The notes beneath the pieces were generated by a model. The model was given only the letters and a program-made list of their open reading frames with translations. It searched no databases and was not told the origin of the DNA. This document shows, piece by piece, positions 16,689-25,969 of a stretch of DNA of 64,000 bases. A program made the position numbers and the translations under genes. Source of the stretch: Paenibacillus sp. BIC5C1. Its GTDB lineage: Bacteria; Bacillota; Bacilli; Paenibacillales; Paenibacillaceae. Each line of letters opens with the position of its first letter. Position 1 is the stretch's first letter. The stretch covers positions 1,612,001 to 1,676,000 of the forward strand of contig NZ_CP135922.1 in the NCBI RefSeq assembly GCF_032399705.1, read 5' to 3'.

Positions 16689-17684
16689 ATGAATTTCAAG
16701 ACATGGAAAGGCGTAGCGTCACTGCTGAGCGCAGCGATGCTGGCACTGACGTTGGCCGGATGTGGTACAACAACAACGAACGAGGGTACAGGATCCTCGC
16801 AACCTGCACAGGAGCAATCCCAGGAGCAGGCGCAGACAGATCTCAAAACCCAATACCCACTCACGGTTACAGATGCTACGGGTGAATCGTTTACCTTTGA
16901 CAAAGCACCAGCCAAAATCGTATCCGTATCTCCGGCTGAAACGGAATCCCTTTTCGCACTCGGATTGGACGAGCAGATCGTAGGGGTATCCGACTATGAC
17001 GATTATCCGGAAGCAGCAACGAAGAAACCAAAAATGGGCGGCATAACAAAGCCTAATGAAGAGTCGATCATTGCAGCTGAAGCAGATATCGTATTTACAG
17101 GTATCTCGATGAGCGAAGAGTCGGTTAAGAAACTGCGCGATCTGGGTATTACCATTTTCAAAACAGATCCTAAATCAGTGGATGATGTGATGAACAACAT
17201 TGAAACATTTGGTAAAATCACGGATCATCAGGAAAAAGCACAAGAGATCATCACCCAAATGAAACAGGATGTGGCTGATGTAACTGAAGCTGTGAAGGCA
17301 GTTAAAGCGGAAGAGAAGAAAAAAGTATACGTTGAGTTCTCCCCAGGCTGGACTGTGGGTAAAGGCGAATTCATGGATGAATTGATTACACTGGCCGGAG
17401 GAAACAACGTAGCTTCCGACTTGACTGGCTGGAACCAGATTAATGAAGAGAACATTATTGCCTCCAATCCGGACGTCATTTTGTATGCGAACGATGTTAT
17501 TGACGAAAATTCCAAAACATTGGATCAAATCATCAAAGCACGTAGTGGATGGGATCAAATCACGGCTGTGAAAAACGATGCAGTCATCGGTCTGGATGCC
17601 AACCTGTTGAGCCGTCCGGGACCACGGGTAACCCAAGGTCTGAAAGAAGTAGCCAAAGCGATCTACCCTGATCTGTTCAAATGA
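16689..17684 (+). CDS. btuF: Corrinoid ABC transporter substrate-binding lipoprotein BtuF
   Basis: A 331-residue binding protein with a lipoprotein signal peptide (MNFKTWKGVASLLSAAMLAL, then TLAGCG) and a Thr/Gln/Glu-rich linker, then a periplasmic-binding-protein fold of the BtuF/FhuD class (KIVSVSPAETESLFALGLDEQ... as in the family, VGVSDYDDYP). Being anchored outside the membrane, it delivers corrinoid to BtuCD. ATG 16689 has GGGGAG 10 bases upstream; ATG 16680 is too close to that site. The gene follows the cobalamin riboswitch and overlaps btuC by 4 bases. A heme or siderophore role is possible for the fold but the riboswitch argues for B12. Confidence 0.93.
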   Translation: MNFKTWKGVASLLSAAMLALTLAGCGTTTTNEGTGSSQPAQEQSQEQAQTDLKTQYPLTVTDATGESFTFDKAPAKIVSVSPAETESLFALGLDEQIVGVSDYDDYPEAATKKPKMGGITKPNEESIIAAEADIVFTGISMSEESVKKLRDLGITIFKTDPKSVDDVMNNIETFGKITDHQEKAQEIITQMKQDVADVTEAVKAVKAEEKKKVYVEFSPGWTVGKGEFMDELITLAGGNNVASDLTGWNQINEENIIASNPDVILYANDVIDENSKTLDQIIKARSGWDQITAVKNDAVIGLDANLLSRPGPRVTQGLKEVAKAIYPDLFK

Positions 17685-18727
17685 GTAAAAAGCTGGCAGT
17701 GTACGGAACGGCCGGAATTGTGCTGCTTGTGTTAACCGTGCTCATATGCACGGGCATCGGTTCGGTTGCCCTGCCTGTTCGGGACATTGCGGGCATATTG
17801 CTTCATCGCATTCCCTGGGTGGGCGACTGGATTATTCCTGACTGGAATACAGCAGCAGAACAGATTATATGGAAGGTCAGATTCCCACGTGTACTGCTTG
17901 CCGTGCTTGTAGGTGCATCGCTGGCGATTGCCGGAACTGGATTCCAGGGGGTTCTTCGTAACCCTCTGGCTGATCCGTTTACCCTGGGCGTATCGTCCGG
18001 TGCATCGGTAGGTGCGGCTTTTCTGATTTTTTTCGGATTACAGTATGCACTGATTGGGATCTGGACTCTGCCACTGGTCGCGTTTCTGACGGGAGTTGTT
18101 ACTCTATGGTTTGTGCTGGCTCTCGCTCGTGAGGGTCGCAAAATACCGACACACAGCCTGATTTTGGCTGGCGTGGTCATGCAAAGTTTCCTGGGAGCAG
18201 TAGTCTCTTTCCTGTCGACCATGTCGAAACAGACAATCAATGAAATTATATACTGGACGATGGGAAGTCTGGCACTGCGTGGGTGGTCGTATACGGCCAT
18301 CCTTTTCCCGTATTTTGTACTTGGGCTGATTTTCCTCTGGAGCCGTGCACGTTCATTGAATGTGCTTGCCTTGGGGGAACGACAGGCTGCGCATATCGGG
18401 GTTAAGGTGGATGGATTGAAGCTGTCGGTGTTAGCTGTGGGTACGCTGCTTACGGCAGGCGCTGTCTCCGTATCCGGTGTGATCGGCTTCGTCGGCTTGG
18501 TCATTCCGCATATTCTACGGCTCATCGTCGGACCTGATTATCGCTTGCTGGTGCCATTGTCCGCCATTGGGGGAGCCATCTTCATGGTCTGGGCAGATAC
18601 GATTGCACGCTCATTGCTGGCCCCAACCGAAATTCCGCTGGGTGTGGTTACGGCTTTTGTTGGAGCGCCATTTTTTGCGTATCTGCTGCACCGGAACAAA
18701 AAGCTGCGGAAGGGGATGATGCCATGA
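17681..18727 (+). CDS. btuC: Corrinoid ABC transporter permease BtuC
   Basis: A 348-residue FecCD-family permease with about ten hydrophobic segments. Characteristic pieces are RFPRVLLAVLVGASLAIAG, the GFQGVLRNPLADPFTLGVS block, GVIGFVGLVIPHILRLIVG and the coupling/C-terminal region PTEIPLGVVTAFVGAPFFAYLL. Two copies form the channel of a BtuC2D2-type importer. It overlaps btuF and btuD by 4 bases each. Confidence 0.94.
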   Translation: MSKKLAVYGTAGIVLLVLTVLICTGIGSVALPVRDIAGILLHRIPWVGDWIIPDWNTAAEQIIWKVRFPRVLLAVLVGASLAIAGTGFQGVLRNPLADPFTLGVSSGASVGAAFLIFFGLQYALIGIWTLPLVAFLTGVVTLWFVLALAREGRKIPTHSLILAGVVMQSFLGAVVSFLSTMSKQTINEIIYWTMGSLALRGWSYTAILFPYFVLGLIFLWSRARSLNVLALGERQAAHIGVKVDGLKLSVLAVGTLLTAGAVSVSGVIGFVGLVIPHILRLIVGPDYRLLVPLSAIGGAIFMVWADTIARSLLAPTEIPLGVVTAFVGAPFFAYLLHRNKKLRKGMMP

Positions 18728-19545
18728 GTACATTCATGAAAACAGACCTTACCAAAAGTCGGCCGATGATAGAAGTCAAAGAAGCTGGTAAAATGTATGG
18801 TAACCATCGGGCTCTGCATGCAGTGGACTGGCAAGTCACAGAGGGCGAATGGTGGGGTGTTGTTGGTCCAAACGGCAGTGGAAAATCGACCCTTCTTCAG
18901 CTACTTGCCGGAACCGAACAGCCGAACGTAGGCAGCATACAGATTGATGGACGTGACATTTCCTCGTACACCCGTAAAGATCTGTCGCGCATGATTGCGG
19001 TTTTGCAGCAGGATGGACTGCCGGCCATCTCTTATCCCGTAAGGGATGTTGTCGAGATGGGACGTTACCCTTACCAGAATTGGCTTGGCAAAGAACCGTC
19101 GAATGGAGCAGCGGTAGTTGATAAGGTGTTAGAAGAGTTGGGTCTGAGTGACATGGCCGAACGACCTTTGGATGCACTGAGTGGCGGACAACGGCAGCGG
19201 GTTGCGCTTGCCAAAGTCATGGCTCAGGAACCGAGGCTATTATTGCTTGACGAGCCAACGACCTTTCTCGATATCAAATATCAATTGCAATTCATGGAGT
19301 TATTATCAGCGTGGCGTCAAAAAAATCATATTACCATTGTGGCGGTGCTGCATGATCTGAACCTGGCCGCGCAATTTTGCGATCATATTCTGGCGCTGCG
19401 TGACGGGACTTGTGTAAGCAGTGGCACCCCCCATTCGTTAATGACGGAAGAGAACATTCGGGAGATCTTCCGGGTGAGCCCGGCCATGGTGAATCATCCC
19501 GACAATGGATTGCCACAGCTTTTGCTAAGAAGAGAGAAGAAATGA
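18724..19545 (+). CDS. btuD: Corrinoid ABC transporter ATP-binding protein BtuD
   Basis: A 273-residue ATPase of the iron-siderophore/B12 class. Walker A GPNGSGKS, the Q-loop AVLQQDGLP, signature LSGGQRQR, Walker B LLLLDEPTTFLD and H-loop VLHDLNLAAQFCD are all intact. It follows btuC with a 4-base overlap and overlaps the likely cobT start by 4 bases. It powers uptake through BtuCF. Confidence 0.94.
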   Translation: MSTFMKTDLTKSRPMIEVKEAGKMYGNHRALHAVDWQVTEGEWWGVVGPNGSGKSTLLQLLAGTEQPNVGSIQIDGRDISSYTRKDLSRMIAVLQQDGLPAISYPVRDVVEMGRYPYQNWLGKEPSNGAAVVDKVLEELGLSDMAERPLDALSGGQRQRVALAKVMAQEPRLLLLDEPTTFLDIKYQLQFMELLSAWRQKNHITIVAVLHDLNLAAQFCDHILALRDGTCVSSGTPHSLMTEENIREIFRVSPAMVNHPDNGLPQLLLRREKK

Positions 19546-20723
19546 ATGAAGCGGGGGAGACCCCATATTTTGATAAAGGAAGTGCTGGCTGTATGAATAA
19601 TGAACAGGTGTTGGAACAGTTGATTGGTCGGATCGTGGGTCCACATGAGGCAGTTGCGGCTGAAGCTTCCGCGCATGTTGATGCATTGACGAAGCCTCCC
19701 GGCAGTCTGGGCAAGCTTGAACAGCTAGTTATTCGTCTGGCGGGAATCACTGGTGAGGCTCGGCCTTGCTTTGATCGAAGAGCTGTCATCGTTATGGCTG
19801 CGGATCATGGGGTGGTTGAAGAAGGGATTAGCGCTTTTCCTGCTGAGGTAACGCCGCAGATGGTTCTGAATTTCTTGGCAGGGGGAGCCGCTGTCAATGT
19901 GCTTGCGCGCCACGCTGGAGCTCATGTGATCTGTGTGGATATCGGCGTGAATGCGGATCTGGATCATCCAGACCTGGTCTCCCGCAAAGTCCGTAAAGGA
20001 ACAGCTAACATGGCGAAGGGTGCTGCAATGACCCGGGGCGAAGCGATTCAGGCCATTCTTGCAGGTGCTGAAGTGGTCTCCACTGAGGTTGCGAAGGGAA
20101 CGCAGTTATTTGTGACCGGAGAGATGGGGATCGGGAATACAACTGCTAGCGCTGCGGTAATGTGTGCATTAACCGGAACAGCACCTGCTTCAGCGGTTGG
20201 CCGGGGAACAGGCTTAGATGATGTCGGTTTGCAGCGCAAAGCCGCAGTAGTCAGCCAAGCCCTCAGCGTGAATGCTCCAGATGCAGACGATCCACTCGAT
20301 GTACTGTGCAAAGTGGGCGGACTGGAGATTGCCGGACTGACAGGTGTGATTCTCGCTGCTGCTGCAAACGGATGCCCCGTTGTCGTGGATGGATTTATCT
20401 CCACCGCTGCCGCGTTGATTGCAAGTCATTTTGCTCCGCTCAGCACAGAATACATGATTGCTTCCCATACATCGCATGAAAGTGGACATGCAGCGTTGCT
20501 GCGTGAGCTGGGTCTGAAGCCCATGCTGGATCTGGACATGCGACTGGGTGAAGGTACCGGAGGCGTGCTCAGTCTTCATCTGATTGATGCGTCATGTCGC
20601 ATTCTGAATGAGATGGCGACATTTGCAAGTGCGGGTGTATCTGATGGCACAACGGAGTCTCAACCTACAGAGTCTATATCAGCTTCTGCTGATTCATCTG
20701 TTCAAGGAGAGGTATCCTCATGA
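19542..20723 (+). CDS. cobT: Nicotinate-nucleotide--dimethylbenzimidazole phosphoribosyltransferase CobT
   Basis: CobT activates the lower-ligand base by exchanging it with nicotinate on nicotinate mononucleotide to give alpha-ribazole phosphate. Conserved pieces: LTKPPGSLGKLEQL, VIVMAADHGVVEEGISAFP, TGEMGIGNTTASAA, GRGTGLDD, and the Glu-containing RLGEGTGGVL near the end. The 393-residue product has a Ser/Thr/Gln-rich tail of about 35 residues beyond the usual end. ATG 19542 overlaps the btuD stop (ATGA), supporting coupling; ATG 19593 is an alternative that would remove 17 residues of no obvious conservation. Confidence 0.95.
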   Translation: MNEAGETPYFDKGSAGCMNNEQVLEQLIGRIVGPHEAVAAEASAHVDALTKPPGSLGKLEQLVIRLAGITGEARPCFDRRAVIVMAADHGVVEEGISAFPAEVTPQMVLNFLAGGAAVNVLARHAGAHVICVDIGVNADLDHPDLVSRKVRKGTANMAKGAAMTRGEAIQAILAGAEVVSTEVAKGTQLFVTGEMGIGNTTASAAVMCALTGTAPASAVGRGTGLDDVGLQRKAAVVSQALSVNAPDADDPLDVLCKVGGLEIAGLTGVILAAAANGCPVVVDGFISTAAALIASHFAPLSTEYMIASHTSHESGHAALLRELGLKPMLDLDMRLGEGTGGVLSLHLIDASCRILNEMATFASAGVSDGTTESQPTESISASADSSVQGEVSS

Positions 20724-21280
20724 GTGTTCTCGTGACGGGCGGGGCGCGAAGTGGCAAAAGTTCGTTTGCCGAGCGTCTCTGTATGCAGCGATCCTCTGAG
20801 GCTTGGTATGTCGCTACGGCTCAAGCTTATGATGACGAGATGCGTGAGCGTATACGTCTGCATCAGAGCCAGCGGGATGAAGCAGGATATCTATGGCATA
20901 CGGTGGAGGAACCGCTGGCTTTGCCTGAGTTAATTACACGAATGGGAGAGTCCCATACAGGTACGTCTGCACCGACCATTCTGGTAGATTGTCTGACACT
21001 GTGGCTCAGCAATGTACTGTTAGCGCATGAACATGAACCTGTTCAGGTGCTGTACGATCATATGGACGCGCTGGTAGCGGCCATCCAGTCGTACCCGGGT
21101 CTGCTCGTGCTTGTCACCAATGAAGTAGGGGACGGCATTGTGCCGGAGTATGCGCTGGGCAGAAGATATCGGGATCTGGCAGGCATTCTCAATCAGCGGA
21201 TTGCCGCGATTTGCCGCGAAGTGTTTCTGGTGACAGTGGGTATTGCCATTGAGCTGAAAAGCAGGGAGTATCGTTTATGA
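20720..21280 (+). CDS. cobU: Adenosylcobinamide kinase / adenosylcobinamide-phosphate guanylyltransferase CobU
   Basis: CobU phosphorylates adenosylcobinamide and then transfers GMP from GTP to give AdoCbi-GDP. The 186-residue protein starts with the P-loop VTGGARSGKSSFAE, continues with WYVATAQAYDDEM and R..HQ (RIRLHQSQR), and carries DCLTLWLSN and TNEVGDGIVPEYALGRRYRD, all hallmarks of the family. It overlaps cobT and cobS by 4 bases. Confidence 0.95.
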   Translation: MSVLVTGGARSGKSSFAERLCMQRSSEAWYVATAQAYDDEMRERIRLHQSQRDEAGYLWHTVEEPLALPELITRMGESHTGTSAPTILVDCLTLWLSNVLLAHEHEPVQVLYDHMDALVAAIQSYPGLLVLVTNEVGDGIVPEYALGRRYRDLAGILNQRIAAICREVFLVTVGIAIELKSREYRL

Positions 21281-22167
21281 GTAAAGGTGACCTTGAACAA
21301 AAACATGCGGCTGCGGCCGCTTTTCAATTTCTATCCCGGTTTCCGGTAAAAATACAGCTTGATTTCGTCCCGCCATTGTTGAGGGAAAGTGTGGTGTATT
21401 ACCCGCTGGTTGGTGCTGTCATCGGATTATGCGTTTGGCTGGGCGGAGCCCTGACGGGTGCACTGCTTCCATCGTTTCCGGCTGCGGTGTTAACCTTGAC
21501 GTTATGGGTATGGCTAACCGGAGGCCTGCATTTGGATGGTTGGATGGATACGGCAGATGGGCTGCTTAGTTATCGCACCCGTGAGCGAATGCTGGAGATT
21601 ATGAAAGACAGCCGCGTTGGGGCAATGGGCGTGATCGCCTGTGTCCTGCTGTTGATGATGAAAGCGTCATTGATTGCTGACTTTATTGCACGTGGTAACT
21701 GGGCCTATGGCGCTTTGCTCATCCTGCCGATGATCTGGAGCCGCTGGTTCATGGTATACGCCATGGCATCCTGGCCGAATGCCCGCAAGGACGATGGACT
21801 CGCTGTCCTGTTCAAGGGATTGGGTGAACGGAGGGAAGTCCAGCGTGCACGCAGCTCCGCGGTTGGGCTAACCATTCTGGCAGGTGTGATCACATGGGCA
21901 GTGGTATGGATCTTCCAGCCGGATACAGCCATGTTCCAAGTACTGGCGACTGAGAATGGATTGGGGACGTTACCATGGTGGCTATATCCCGTTGCAGCGA
22001 TCATTGTGGTGCCACTGGCTGGTTATGTGATTGGCAAATTCATTGCCGGGCGTATCAGCGAAAGGCTGGGTGGACTTACAGGGGACACATATGGAGCCAT
22101 GAATGAGCTGCTTGAGGCCGCACTGCTAACGGTACTTAGTCTGTTACAGGGATTCTTTTTGATATAA
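21277..22167 (+). CDS. cobS: Adenosylcobinamide-GDP ribazoletransferase CobS
   Basis: CobS, an integral membrane enzyme, joins AdoCbi-GDP with alpha-ribazole (phosphate) to complete the cobamide. The 296-residue protein has the N-terminal AFQFLSRFPV, the YYPLVGAVIG segment, the Asp-rich catalytic region GGLHLDGWMDTADGLLS with R..R..MLEIMKDSRVGAMG, and late LGGLTGDTYGAMNEL. About six hydrophobic segments are visible. It overlaps cobU by 4 bases and is followed by cobQ after 24 bases. Confidence 0.95.
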   Translation: MSKGDLEQKHAAAAAFQFLSRFPVKIQLDFVPPLLRESVVYYPLVGAVIGLCVWLGGALTGALLPSFPAAVLTLTLWVWLTGGLHLDGWMDTADGLLSYRTRERMLEIMKDSRVGAMGVIACVLLLMMKASLIADFIARGNWAYGALLILPMIWSRWFMVYAMASWPNARKDDGLAVLFKGLGERREVQRARSSAVGLTILAGVITWAVVWIFQPDTAMFQVLATENGLGTLPWWLYPVAAIIVVPLAGYVIGKFIAGRISERLGGLTGDTYGAMNELLEAALLTVLSLLQGFFLI

Positions 22168-22191
22168 CGCTGAGCGTGGAGGTGAGGGAAC

Positions 22192-23781
22192 GTGGAAGAT
22201 ACTTCTACACAAACATCCGAACAAACGGCAGCAGTATTAATGCTGCAAGGGACGGCATCGGATGTGGGGAAGAGTGTAATTACGACGGCCTTATGCCGAA
22301 TATTCAAACAGGATGGCTTCAGGCCGGCTCCGTTCAAATCACAGAACATGGCACTGAATTCCTACGTCACGGAAGACGGGAAGGAAATCGGAAGAGCTCA
22401 AGGGGCGCAAGCCGAGGCATGCGGCATTGAAGCGACGACGGATATGAATCCGATCCTGATCAAGCCGGTTCGGGATATGCATTCCCAGATTGTCGTGCAC
22501 GGTGTACCTCTTACACAGATGAGTGCATGGGACTACCGGCAGCATTTCCTGCCCGAAGCCAAACAAACGGTTATGGATGCACTGAATCGGTTACGCGCGA
22601 CGTATGATATTGTGCTGATGGAAGGTGCGGGAAGTCCTGCAGAGATTAATCTGAAGGATCAAGATATCGTTAATATGAATCTGGCGGGATGGGCGGATGC
22701 TCCGGTTATTCTGATCTCGGATATTGATCGTGGCGGCGTCTTCGCCTCCATTGTAGGTACACTGGAGCTGCTTGAGCCGCATGAGGTTCAGCGTGTAAAA
22801 GGATTCATCATCAACAAGTTTCGCGGAGATCTGTCCTTGCTGCAGCCTGGGTTGGACTGGCTTGAAGAACGGACAGGCATACCTGTATTGGGCGTATTGC
22901 CTTACATAAGTGATATTCAGATTGAAGCGGAAGACTCTGTGGTGCTGGACTCCATGCGACATGGAAAATCCGGTCAGCAGGAGCTGGACCTTGTGGTAAT
23001 TCGTTATCCGCGCATTTCCAATTTTACAGACTTTGATGCTCTTTGCCGGGAACCAGATGTGAATGTGCGATACGTGACTTCTCCCGATGATCTGGGACAT
23101 CCCGACGCCATTCTGCTTCCAGGTACGAAGGATACCATCGGTGATCTGGCATTTCTACGTGCGTCAGGACTGGAGCAAGCAATTGCCAGCCAGACGGAGC
23201 GTGAACATGTTCAACTTGTCGGGATATGTGGTGGATATCAGATGCTCGGTCAGCGTCTCAAAGATCCATTTGCGGTAGAAGCGAATCAGATCCAGGAAGC
23301 CCATGGATTGGGATGGCTGCCCCTATCGACAACCTTTCTGCAGAACAAACAAACGGTAAGAGCCTCCGGGTATGTTCATAGTCATCATCCAATTCGTTTG
23401 GCTAAGGAAAGCGATCCTGCAAACTTGTTGAAGATTAATGGATATGAGATTCATATGGGTGTTACCGAGTGTCTTGAGCCTGAACGTTTAACGGCCTTGT
23501 TCGAGATCGCCCATCCGGGAGGGCAATCCTTTTATGAAGGCTGGGGCACGAGCGATGGTAAAGTATGGGGAACGTACCTGCATGGTTTGTTTGAAAGTGA
23601 TCAGTTCCGGCGTTCATGGCTGAATGGTTTGCGTGAAGGAAAAGGACTTGCTCCGTTGCTGGAGACATACAGCGCACGTGAACGCAAGGAAATGGAGTTT
23701 GACCGTGTAGCTGAATCATTACGTTCTTCCTTGGATATGCAGCGTGTATACGAGATTATGGGCGTTCAGCCACCTGAATAA
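22192..23781 (+). CDS. cobQ: Cobyric acid synthase CobQ/CbiP
   Basis: A glutamine-dependent amidotransferase that makes cobyric acid from adenosylcobyrinic acid a,c-diamide. The N-terminal synthetase domain has LMLQGTASDVGKSVITTALC and NMALNSYVT; the C-terminal glutaminase domain has the nucleophile in GICGGYQMLG and a late HGLFES. The 529-residue length is usual. GTG 22192 is preceded by GGAGGTGAGG. Its substrate comes from de novo corrin synthesis, for which no genes are in this window, so either those genes are elsewhere or the gene is kept with the operon. It is the last gene of the unit. Confidence 0.95.
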   Translation: MEDTSTQTSEQTAAVLMLQGTASDVGKSVITTALCRIFKQDGFRPAPFKSQNMALNSYVTEDGKEIGRAQGAQAEACGIEATTDMNPILIKPVRDMHSQIVVHGVPLTQMSAWDYRQHFLPEAKQTVMDALNRLRATYDIVLMEGAGSPAEINLKDQDIVNMNLAGWADAPVILISDIDRGGVFASIVGTLELLEPHEVQRVKGFIINKFRGDLSLLQPGLDWLEERTGIPVLGVLPYISDIQIEAEDSVVLDSMRHGKSGQQELDLVVIRYPRISNFTDFDALCREPDVNVRYVTSPDDLGHPDAILLPGTKDTIGDLAFLRASGLEQAIASQTEREHVQLVGICGGYQMLGQRLKDPFAVEANQIQEAHGLGWLPLSTTFLQNKQTVRASGYVHSHHPIRLAKESDPANLLKINGYEIHMGVTECLEPERLTALFEIAHPGGQSFYEGWGTSDGKVWGTYLHGLFESDQFRRSWLNGLREGKGLAPLLETYSARERKEMEFDRVAESLRSSLDMQRVYEIMGVQPPE

Positions 23782-23813
23782 TAGTTCAATTTATATAATA
23801 TGCAGTCCAAAAG

Positions 23814-23875
23814 AATACCCCCATGCGTGGCAACGTTCCGTGAAACCTGGAACAATGCTGTGCATGGGGGTATTT
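23814..23875. terminator. Probable bidirectional terminator after cobQ
   Basis: AATACCCCCATGC...CAACGTTCC pairs with GGAACAATG...GCATGGGGGTATT. The stem is long and A/T flanks are present, but the T run is weak. It separates cobQ (+) from the chemoreceptor gene (-). Confidence 0.75.
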
Positions 23876-23934
23876 GTGTACCTGATGTTAAAGTTTGATT
23901 CGAATATGGAAATAATGGGTTAAAGGTATTCCGG

Positions 23935-25635
23935 TTAGTTTATTTTGAAGTTCTTCATGGCGGCTTGCAGTTCTACCGCTTGCTCATTCAGATGACGTAC
24001 GGTGCTGGAATGGGAATCCATCTCATTCAGTTGGAGATCCGCTGTAGAAGCAATCTCTTGCATGCTTTGACGGGACTTGGACGTGATCTGAGCCGTTTCT
24101 TCCACGGAAGCGCTGACTTGTTCAGCTCCAGCAGATACTTGCTGGGTAGAGGCTGATACCGTCTGAATCGTCAGATTAACGTTCTGAATCAATTCATTAA
24201 GCTGCTGGAATGCCGAGCCTGCCTGCTGAACCACATGAGTACCTGATCCAATCTCTTGGGTTACCCGGTTCATGGCATCAACGGAACGTTCTGCATCTTC
24301 ACGAATGGTACCCAAGTAATCGGAGATTTCCTCAGTAGCTGTTTTGGATTGCTCTGCCAGTTTGCGTACTTCTCCGGCAACGACCGCGAACCCGCGTCCA
24401 TGCTCTCCCGCACGCGCTGCTTCAATGGAAGCGTTGAGGGACAGCATGTTAATCTGTCTCGTGATTTCAAAAATGGATTGAACGATGGTCCCTATGGCGA
24501 TCGAACGCTCGTTCATCGTTTCAACATAACGCAGAGATTCGCTCGCGGTTTGGCCAACACGTTCCATTTGCTGAATGGCATCCTGAGCCAGTCGATTACC
24601 GTTAACAGCTTCGTTTGCCGCATCTCCGATCTGCTCGGATACTTCGGCAGAAGAGGAGGCAATATGCATAATGCCTTGCGTGATTTCTTCCATGGCTCTG
24701 GCATTTTCGGCTGCGCTGGAAGCGATACTTACGCTGCCTTTCTCGGCACTTTCTGCATAACGACTGGAGTTTTTCACCATACCGGACATGGATTCTACCC
24801 GTTTGAGCAAATCATTGGAGCCTTCTACAACTTCATTGGAAGTGGAGAGGGCGCGGCTAATCATTTCTTTCAAATTATGAGTCATCGTTTGGAAGCTTGA
24901 AGCGAGCTGTGCAATTTCATCCTTGCCTTTAATCTGAAGCTCGGCAGTCAGATCTCCTTGTGATATCTGTTTGCTATGTTGAACGAGCTTGATGATTGGC
25001 TTGGTTACACGTTTGATCATGCTAGTCGAGATGAGCCATCCGAGCACAAAGACCAATGCCGTGATACCGAGGCACAACCAGAAGATCTGTGCAATTTTGT
25101 CCTGAATGAATTGGGCATCCATGCTAACAGCCATGATCATGTTACTTCCTGCGATCGGTATAAAGGCTGCTTTATGTACACCGAAGGAATCGGCATAAAC
25201 CTGGCTAATTTCCATTTCTTTTTTCTCAGTGGCCTCATTCATTGCTGCTTCTACTTTAATCTCATCTCCGGCTTTCATGCCCGAGGAGGTATTTGCGATG
25301 ACCACGGTAGCTTTACCATCCTGAATGGACACAACGTATGCTCCGTCCAGATTATGCTCTTTGGCTTTGCCAGCCAAATAGGATTCCACGGTCAGTGCAG
25401 CGCCCTCAGAGCCAGCTCCGCCACTCTGTACTTGCAAAATTTTAGAAGCGGATGTGTTCTTGTATATATCCTGAATGGACGTGCTCAGGACCTTGTCGAA
25501 CTGTGGAAGCACGTAGCTCTGCATAATATTCATGGAGACAGCATAGAAACTGATACTAAACAACAGGGAAGCAACCAGCAGTACGAGGAACAAAGTGCCT
25601 CTGATTTTACCGGCAACGGTGCGATTTCGAAACAT
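23935..25635 (-). CDS. Methyl-accepting chemotaxis protein
   Basis: A 566-residue chemoreceptor. A membrane segment at about residues 13-35 is followed by an extracellular domain of about 150 residues (single-Cache-like), a second membrane segment at about 187-207, a HAMP domain ([26 protein letters not shown]) and a long coiled signalling domain. The hairpin tip is clear ([20 protein letters not shown], then [23 protein letters not shown]) and would bind CheA and CheW. The ligand is unknown. The gene stands alone; it is divergent from the cystine symporter gene, with 334 bases between them. Confidence 0.94.
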   Translation of the reverse strand: MFRNRTVAGKIRGTLFLVLLVASLLFSISFYAVSMNIMQSYVLPQFDKVLSTSIQDIYKNTSASKILQVQSGGAGSEGAALTVESYLAGKAKEHNLDGAYVVSIQDGKATVVIANTSSGMKAGDEIKVEAAMNEATEKKEMEISQVYADSFGVHKAAFIPIAGSNMIMAVSMDAQFIQDKIAQIFWLCLGITALVFVLGWLISTSMIKRVTKPIIKLVQHSKQISQGDLTAELQIKGKDEIAQLASSFQTMTHNLKEMISRALSTSNEVVEGSNDLLKRVESMSGMVKNSSRYAESAEKGSVSIASSAAENARAMEEITQGIMHIASSSAEVSEQIGDAANEAVNGNRLAQDAIQQMERVGQTASESLRYVETMNERSIAIGTIVQSIFEITRQINMLSLNASIEAARAGEHGRGFAVVAGEVRKLAEQSKTATEEISDYLGTIREDAERSVDAMNRVTQEIGSGTHVVQQAGSAFQQLNELIQNVNLTIQTVSASTQQVSAGAEQVSASVEETAQITSKSRQSMQEIASTADLQLNEMDSHSSTVRHLNEQAVELQAAMKNFKIN

Positions 25636-25969
25636 AGAATCATCCTTTCACGTCATGTTCATTAACATTATCGCTTTTCCGTTATCGTAAGACTAAATAC
25701 CAACGAAGAAAGGCCTAATTTTCACGTTGAGAAAACTTGGGAATAAGCGGATATACCTATATTACAAAATTAACCGGAGGTTGAATACAATAATTTTCAC
25801 GATTCAGTGTATTTTTTTCAGAAATAGATGAATTTGTTACACGCATATTACATAATATCAATTAATACCTACCAGAATAGTTTGTTATGTGATATATTGT
25901 TGAATATCGCTTTTGAGCGAGTAGAAAACCGGAAGATCCGGTTACTCACACTGAGGAGGATTTATACAG
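25636..25969. other. Divergent intergenic region, no gene seen
   Basis: This 334-base AT-rich gap between the chemoreceptor (-) and cystine symporter (+) genes holds no convincing coding frame. It should contain both promoters. A segment near 25865-25880 (AATACCTACCAGAATAG) could be a regulator site, but I cannot match it firmly to a known consensus such as CymR. Confidence 0.5.

Noticed and set aside
17803..18525. 240-codon open frame on the minus strand within btuC
   Set aside because: It is antisense to a clear permease, lacks a ribosome site and family features, and arises from the codon bias of the membrane protein gene.
25840..25960. CymR-type sulfur operator before tcyP
   Set aside because: AATACCTACCAGAATAG has only a loose resemblance to the consensus; not strong enough to list as a feature.
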